Positions 58,313-64,000 of a DNA stretch of 64,000 nucleotides are shown piece by piece (the first letter of the stretch is position 1; each line of letters begins with the position of its first letter). The translations under genes and the position numbers were made by a program. The DNA is from Quercus robur (lineage: Eukaryota > Streptophyta > Magnoliopsida > Fagales > Fagaceae). Below the pieces are notes generated by a model. It saw nothing but the letters and a program-made list of their open reading frames with translations. It ran no database searches and was not told the DNA's origin. Location of the stretch: the NCBI RefSeq assembly GCF_932294415.1, contig NC_065543.1, forward strand, positions 2,244,976 through 2,308,975, written 5' to 3'.

Positions 58313-58582
58313 ATGCTCTGGAGTCTCAACTAGCGTTCTTGACGGTGCAATGACTTGGAAACTTTGACTCAGCAACCACTTTTGGAAAATTACTTAATCT
58401 AGTAGTTTTGACTTGGCTTCAATTTTTATATATTTTTTGAAGCTCCAAGAATTAATGGAAATGATCTATTTTCCAATCTGAAATTTCCTGGAGAGGATTT
58501 TGTTTCAATATGTCTCTTTCTAAGTGGTTACACGTACGGCTCTTTACGCCTGCGTTTTCTTGCTAAACATTGACTAGCAAAT
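58313..58582 (+). promoter_or_regulatory. Orphan BIR1-like promoter and leader
   Basis: CTGGAGTCTCAACTAGCGTTC, TGACGGTGCAATGACTTGG and the later GTTACACGTACGGCTCTTTA plus TTTTCTTGCTAAACA align with the region before the ATG of gene B. The ATG that should follow (58581) enters unrelated sequence (GACGGACCCAAGC and A-rich DNA), so this leader has lost its coding exon or was separated from gene G by an insertion of about 0.75 kb. Confidence 0.55.
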
Positions 58583-59424
58583 GGATGAAAGGACGGACCC
58601 AAGCGGCCCCGGCCCAAAGAAAAAAAAAAGAAAAAAAGAAAAATTTTGATCCTCCTAGCCCAAAGAAAAAAAAAAAAAAAAAAAATTTACTGGTTAAATT
58701 TTTTTATTTTTAGAATTGTGCTTCCTGGGGTTGTTTGGATTTTACACCCTGAAGTTTCAAATTTCTGATTTTACCTCCTGAAGTTTGAAATATTTGGATT
58801 TTAGGCCCCAAAATTCTAAAACTTTAGGGGTGTAAGATTCAAACACTCCCAAACTTTAGGAAGTAAAATCCAATCCCTCCTAAAATATAGGAAGTAAAAT
58901 CCAAATTCTAAAACGTTAGAGTGTAAAATCCAAATACCTCCAAATGTTAGGAGGTAAAATTCAAATTCTAAAACCTTTTCAAACATTCAGAACAATTATT
59001 AGAAAATTTAGTAGAAATTCAGTTTTCACGAGTCTCGATCGATCAAGAGGAATCAAGCATCAATCGAAAGCTCTTTTTGATTGATCGAACAGGAATCAAG
59101 TATCAATCGAAATAGGCAGAAACTCTAGGATGATTTCCTTCACCACTTCAATTGATCAAACAAAAGTTTTGACCGATCGACCATGCTAAATTTTGAATTT
59201 CACTTAGAAAATTCAGGAACTTGAATTTTCACTTTATTCATTTTACAAATGAATACTCTCCAACCATATATCATTATTACAACCTATCCTTATATATACC
59301 TATATACACAACATTTTCCAATTTAAAATTTCCTTAAAGATGAATTTGTTTCCATTTTTGAATTCTCTGTTTAACCTACATGGCTTTCTACATCAAATTT
59401 TTCATGACAAACACTCACATGCTA
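58583..59424. repeat. Insertion with inverted minisatellite between two leaders of G
   Basis: A-rich runs (58611-58684) precede about 260 bp of repeats in which GGATTTTACACCCTGAAGTTT-type units are followed by their complements (TAGGAAGTAAAATCCAA). GATCGATC words follow at 59035-59190, resembling those in the LTR-like block near 54850. From about 59315 a second BIR1-like leader begins (CTACATGGCTTTCTA). No gene. Confidence 0.5.
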
Positions 59425-60248
59425 ATGGCTCATAGTGTGAGACTCGGCAGGGCTTTACTTCACATATTTGCTTTGTCATTTCTGGACATTCTTGAAATAA
59501 GCAATGGCTCAGAGAGTGACATCTACTGCTTGAGGTCCATTAAAGATTCATTAGAAGACCCCCACAACTTCTTGAAAGATTCATGGTACTTCAACAACAA
59601 TACCGCGGATTTCATCTGTGAATTTGTTAGGGTTGAATGTTGGCACCCAGATGTGAATGAGGTCTTAAATATCCAACTCAGTCACATGATGCTCAAGGGC
59701 CATTTTCCTCGTGACATTGAGCACTGCACACATTTAACAGGGTTAGACCTCTCTGCTAATGAACTTTTAGGACCAGTCCCATTTGACATAGGAGACTTAA
59801 TAATCCCATTTGTCATTAAACTTGACCTCTCCGGCAACAAATTTTCTAGCGCGAAATCCTAAAGAATTTTTCAATTTCAGTTTTCTAAATGTTCTTAATC
59901 TTGACCAGAACCAACTAATTGGTCAAATCCCTTCCCAAATAAGCAACCTCGATCATTTGAAGTTCTTCAATGTTTCTAACAATCAGTTGTCAGGATTGGT
60001 CCCCGTCTTTAACAAAACCACTACTAAATTTACAGCTGAGAACTTTGCTAACAACAAGGAACTTTGTGGAGGGCCATTGGAACCCTGTCCAAAACAAATA
60101 TGGAAGTTCTTTTCATTCAAAAATGGGTTTCTAGTTGGTTATGTGTTTTCTGTAGGTGGCATTGTCCAAAAGGAGGAGAACTAATAAAGAAGCTGATCAA
60201 GCTAACTACTTGCCAACTAATGGGCTCCTACAAGAAGGGAGCAAAAAG
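59425..60248 (+). pseudogene. Pseudogene G: BIR1-like ectodomain exon, frameshifted
   Basis: The ATG at 59425 starts MAHSVRLGRALLHIFALSFL, aligned with B and D; an upstream in-frame ATG at 59380 has no match in the paralogues. The exon encodes CLRSIKDSLEDPHN, CEFVRVECWHP and LRRs. A frameshift lies at about 59850 in the GNKFSS region (B: SNKFSGEIP). The next frame continues LRRs, the LCGGPLEPC cap and a partial membrane span, which is shortened. A TAA then falls where the tail should start. The ancestral tail (EADQANYLPTNGLL...GSKK) and donor (AAAAAG/GTACTT, after 60248) are still readable. No kinase exon follows within the window; degraded retroelement DNA starts about 340 bp later. Confidence 0.8.
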
Positions 60249-60590
60249 GTACTTTCTCTCAATCGATTAGAATGAGGAAACTTCTCTTTATTTATTTTTT
60301 TTAGTTTGATAGTTAAAACAACCAAAGATTTAAACTCTAATTTTCCTAATAAAAGAGAGCATGCTATGCCATTAAAACTTCTTGTAATTCCTTGGTTTGA
60401 AATTTTTGGGAAAAAAAAAAACCCTATTTTTTCCTTAAATCATAAAACCACGTGAAATTTTGAGTGTAACTACCAAGCCCCAGTGCTATTGTTATATCTT
60501 ATATATATAAATTGTTAATTATGTAACAAGTAATCCCCTGTCAAAATGGTAAGAGAAATAACTGTTGTAAAATAGTGAAAGCTTAAATTA
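60249..60590. other. Intron-like DNA after G
   Basis: Starts with the GTACTTTCTCTC donor context shared by B, D and E. TTTAAAACTTCTTGTAATTCC-type sequence also resembles the start of their introns. No kinase exon is present. Confidence 0.45.
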
Positions 60591-63370
60591 CTAAGATTGA
60601 TTGTGAAAATATTTTAGGCTTGAAAAAGATCTCCAATCAAATAGTAGGAACAAAGAAAATTAATCCATAAGAAAATAGACATAAAACACCAAGAATTTAC
60701 ATAGTTCAGCAATAGCTTATATCCACAGGCGACGACAAACAAGTTTCACAACCTCAGTCCCCTCAAGGTTGGATCAAGATCAATGTCAATGCCACTCTAA
60801 GCAACACCAAGTCTGCTTTGGCCGTTGTTGTTAGAAACCACTTGGGGGTGGTCCTTTTCTTGTGGGGGTAAGGAATATCAGCTTTACTCTCCATCAAAAG
60901 TGGAAGCCGAAGCAATACAATGGGCGGTACAGCTTGCTATCCAAGAGCGATGGAGCGCGGTTGTTTTTGAAGGGGATGTAAAAATGTGTTTCAACCCCCT
61001 GTCATAACCTGATCTTACCCTAAGCTGGACTCTCAACACCATCATTAGTAACATTCGTAGTTTGTCTTCTACTTTTGAGTTTTGTGTTTTTAGTTGGGTC
61101 AAGAGGAATTGCAATTCTGCAAAGCATAAAACCTCCACCCGCCCCTTCTGTTTTCCATTACCCCCCCCCCCCCCCCCTCTCTTAAGGCCATTTATAAGGG
61201 AGATTCCCCTTTTAGATCTTTTGCTTAGTCCTAAGGAGATTGCAGATTATTAAAAAATTTGGGATAATACAAATTGGTGTAGAGGCACTCTCACAAACCC
61301 AAATCCCAAATACACCTAAATTGCTCTCTCTCACAAATATAAACCAAAGAACCAAATGCTCAAAAATACCAAACATGAATTGCGTAAAAACCAAAGAGAG
61401 AGCCAAAAATCAAATCCAAAAGTTGTAACACACCAAGAGAAAGCAAATCACCAAATCGCAGAACCAAGTGGCAACAAACCTCTCTTACTATTCCAAATTG
61501 CAACCCACGAATTTCAAAGAACCAAAACAAGAGATAGCCTCTTTTTCTCACACACTCTAAATTGGCCACAATAGCACTATACTTATATAGGAGACTCAAG
61601 TTGGCTAGCATATCAAAAACCAAGAAAGACTAGATTTCTTTTCCTTACACAAAAGAGAATCACTCCTATTCCAAATAGGACTCAAAATCAAGTGGTAGAC
61701 AAGACTTCTAATAGAGCTTGATAACTTCAAATAACAGTAACCCAAAAGGAATAAAATTCCTTTCTTATCCAAATCCAACAAGGTGTCAAACTCCTAATTC
61801 AAACCATATTATACAAATCTCCACCTTGGCTTGAATCCCATCAAGCCTCACAAACGAAATTTACAGGCTACCTAATACAAATCCTTAACATCTCTCCACA
61901 TTGACAAGACATCTCTTAAGCCACAAATACAAAGTGCTAGATCGAATTAGAGCCTAACCAAAAGAACAAGGTGCAAATTATCCAAAAATAGCTTCCAAAT
62001 GCGCAATGGATGCCAAATGCACCAAAAGATGGTGCTAAATCCAAAATTAGAGTCCAGACAAAGTGCATATCACCACAAATGAAACTTCTCTATCACCTCC
62101 AACAAAGCCCCTATGAACTAATTCAAATTGCAAATACCAAACAAGTCCAAGCGACGCTTGAACTTGTTCAAAGACTTAATCACTATGTCACCACCAAAAT
62201 TAACATCATGATTCCTACCTCCAAATGAAGCAACCTTAATAGGCTCCCACACATTATTGTCTACGTAGTCAAGCATTCCCTTAGTATGACAAACTACTGT
62301 ACCAAACTTGACCTTAGTTTGCTTCTTCAAAGAACAAGGCTCACAAACTTCAAATTTGCAGTTCTTGGCACTCTCAAACAAAGTATTATCATTGGCATGC
62401 TCCAAAAGTCTAATAGTGTGTGAAGTAACCTCCCCAATTGTATTAGAAATTGCATTTACTCCACCTATAACAATACTCCCTTTAAGGAAATACATGTTCC
62501 TTCGACATGGGGCTATCATCACTACCAAAGCACCATGTTGTACCTTCAAATTTCCATTCTACATAGCAATCTTGAAACCCTTGGATTCTAATAAACCAAC
62601 TAAGATGAGATTCCTCTTCAAGTTGGGTATGTATTGAACCTCATTTAGAAAACGAACCGTTTCATCATGCAATTTCAACTTGATTTTACCTTTTCCCAAA
62701 ATCTCACAAGTTTGATTATTACCCATGATGACTAAACCAAGTTTCGACTCTTCTAGGTTATAAAAGCATTCCTTCTTCAAACACATATGAAAGGTGTAAG
62801 CTAAATCGAAAACTCACTCATTTGAATGGCAAATAAATGATGAACTAGTAAATGCAAAATCAAAATCCTTGTTACTACCATGTGCTACATTTGCATTAGA
62901 ATCTCTCTTGTCCTTGTTCCGCAACAAAGGATAATCTTTCTTTCAATACCCTTTTTTTACGACAATAGGTACACTCATCTTTCTGAAGTTTCTTATCATT
63001 AGACATGTCCTTAACAATCAAAGTCTCAGTCATTGTGTCCCTTTGAGTTTGTTTATCTCTCTTACGATACTCATTATTATTCAAAGCATTTAACACATCA
63101 TCAAACATTATCTCATCTTTTCCATTCAATAGTGTAGTAATTAGGTGATCATAAGTATCAAGCAATGAATTCAACAACAAGAGAGCTTTATATTCACTAC
63201 TAATATCAACTTCCAAATTTTGTAAATTAGCAAGTATTTTATTGTAATCATTCAAGTGCATAGACATGAAAATACCTACATGATATTGGAAACGAAAGAG
63301 CTTCTTCTTCAAGTAGAGACAATTCTCCACACTTTTGGACATATACTTGTCCTCCAATTTCTTCTAGCTA
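60590..63370 (-). mobile_element. Degraded Ty1/copia element (fossil), with a nested LINE scrap
   Basis: On the minus strand, about 62900-63360 encodes a gag segment (YNKILANLQNLEVDISSEYK, then LLNSLLDTYDHL), and about 62100-62800 encodes protease and pre-integrase-like parts (ETVRFLNEVQYIPNLKRNL and a CEPCSLKK motif). Reverse transcriptase and RNase H of copia type are not seen. The stretch of about 61255-61815, ending beside a CTCCACCTTGGC word that reads as a purine tract on the minus strand, and about 60590-60735 look like one LTR split by a LINE-derived RNase H fragment. The borders are approximate and no target duplication was found. Broken in many places; it looks old. Confidence 0.6.
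60745..61240 (+). mobile_element. LINE-derived RNase H fragment
   Basis: Translation gives PPQGWIKINVNATLSN, then SALAVVVRNHLGVV. After a frameshift near 60865 it continues KEYQLYSPSKVEAEAIQWAV, QERWSAVVFEGD, and later SWTLNTIISNIRSLSS and FCVFSWVKRNCNSAKH. This is the RNase H fold (RVT_3) attached to the reverse transcriptase of plant L1-type LINEs. The catalytic-site pattern is decayed: the Asp of the usual INVDA motif is Asn, and a TAA and a further stop lie inside. A C-run (61160-61177) interrupts the 3' part. No reverse transcriptase is present. Confidence 0.65.
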
Positions 63371-64000
63371 TATTAAATTCTCCCCAGGTTTTTTTACCTT
63401 GAAACGGTTGGTTTCATTGGTTTTCCTGAGTCATCATATTACTGTCTTCTTTACTTTTCTACACTAAGTAATATGATTGCATGAGTTCAAAGATGGAAGC
63501 ATATATTGATTGCCCCACTCCCCCCCCCCCCCCAAAATGTTTTATTAATACACACACACACACACACACACACTAATTTTAGCAATTTTGTTCAATAAAA
63601 TTACATTCCCCCCCCCCCCCCTAACAATATCATTGATCTTTTTTTTTAGAGTAATGTTACAGACACAAACTTATCTAGAACATTTTTACAAACCATTGAG
63701 GTACAAAGTCTTATTAGTTTGCGTTTGGACCCACCACTTACATCACTTTTTTACTTGTCAATAACCACTCACCATATTAACAATTTGTAAAAAAATAATA
63801 TATATATATATAATAAAAAATAAAATAAATTTATAACTCTAACATTTTCCTCACTTAAAGGCTATTAAAATAAAATTATAGATCATAAATCTAAAACAAA
63901 ATATACAAGCCCAAAATAAATTAGGCAATAACAAAAATTACCGATAGTAAAGTTAAAAATAATTAAGCCTAATTAACAAATTTTACTTAAAACAAATAAC
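63371..64000. other. Terminal region with LTR-like scrap and simple repeats
   Basis: About 63385-63490 resembles the 3' part of the LTR-like block at 55410-55500. C runs lie at about 63521-63533 and 63608-63621, a CA microsatellite at 63550-63573, and a TA run near 63798-63811. No gene seen. Confidence 0.45.

Overview
The window is nuclear DNA from a eudicot plant. It is AT-rich, with introns bounded by GT and AG, long poly-A, poly-T and poly-C tracts, and plant-type CACTA, hAT-like, Helitron, LINE and Ty1/copia elements. A woody rosid such as a member of the oak family is my guess from the style of the repeats. I could not run a search to test it.

The genes all belong to one tandem cluster of leucine-rich-repeat receptor-like proteins of the BIR1 type (BAK1-interacting receptor-like kinase 1, Arabidopsis At5g48380). 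Each ancestral gene had two exons. Exon 1 encodes signal peptide, five LRRs, membrane span and juxtamembrane tail; exon 2 encodes a pseudokinase. I see: A (1-456, kinase C-terminal part, cut by the window edge); B (10985-13945, the only intact gene, 621 aa); C (26482-27311, ectodomain exon with a stop); a B-like kinase tail (33277-33393); an exon-1 tail scrap (39477-39615); D (42554-44771, broken); E (45386-48240, broken and truncated); F (about 54331-57178, ectodomain deleted, kinase broken); and G (59425-60248, ectodomain exon with a frameshift, no kinase exon in view). Every copy that covers the region has a kinase with HLN for HRD and/or NF for DF, and with the APE segment missing. The clade is therefore pseudokinase by descent.

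Mobile DNA fills the spaces. A 3.67-kb CACTA element (990-4655, 3-bp target duplication) and an internally deleted copia element (5772-8670) lie between A and B. A 9.0-kb non-autonomous Helitron (14565-23574) sits just after B. Its empty site is preserved in a 2.2-kb segmental duplicate at 33277-35497. A young copia element (28063-33203, minus strand) lies between ectodomain C and the duplicated B-like tail. Several hAT-like elements with exact 8-bp target duplications (36012-36716, 40265-41635, 51557-52408, 53727-54322), a MULE-like MITE with a nested empty-site pair, TTTGGTCCA-type minisatellites, a LINE RNase H scrap and a degraded copia fossil (about 60590-63370, minus strand) occupy the second half.

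No tRNA, rRNA, CRISPR or other RNA gene was recognised. The main biological interest is a birth-and-death cluster of immune-type receptor pseudokinases with one apparently functional member, and a set of empty-site comparisons that order the insertions in time.
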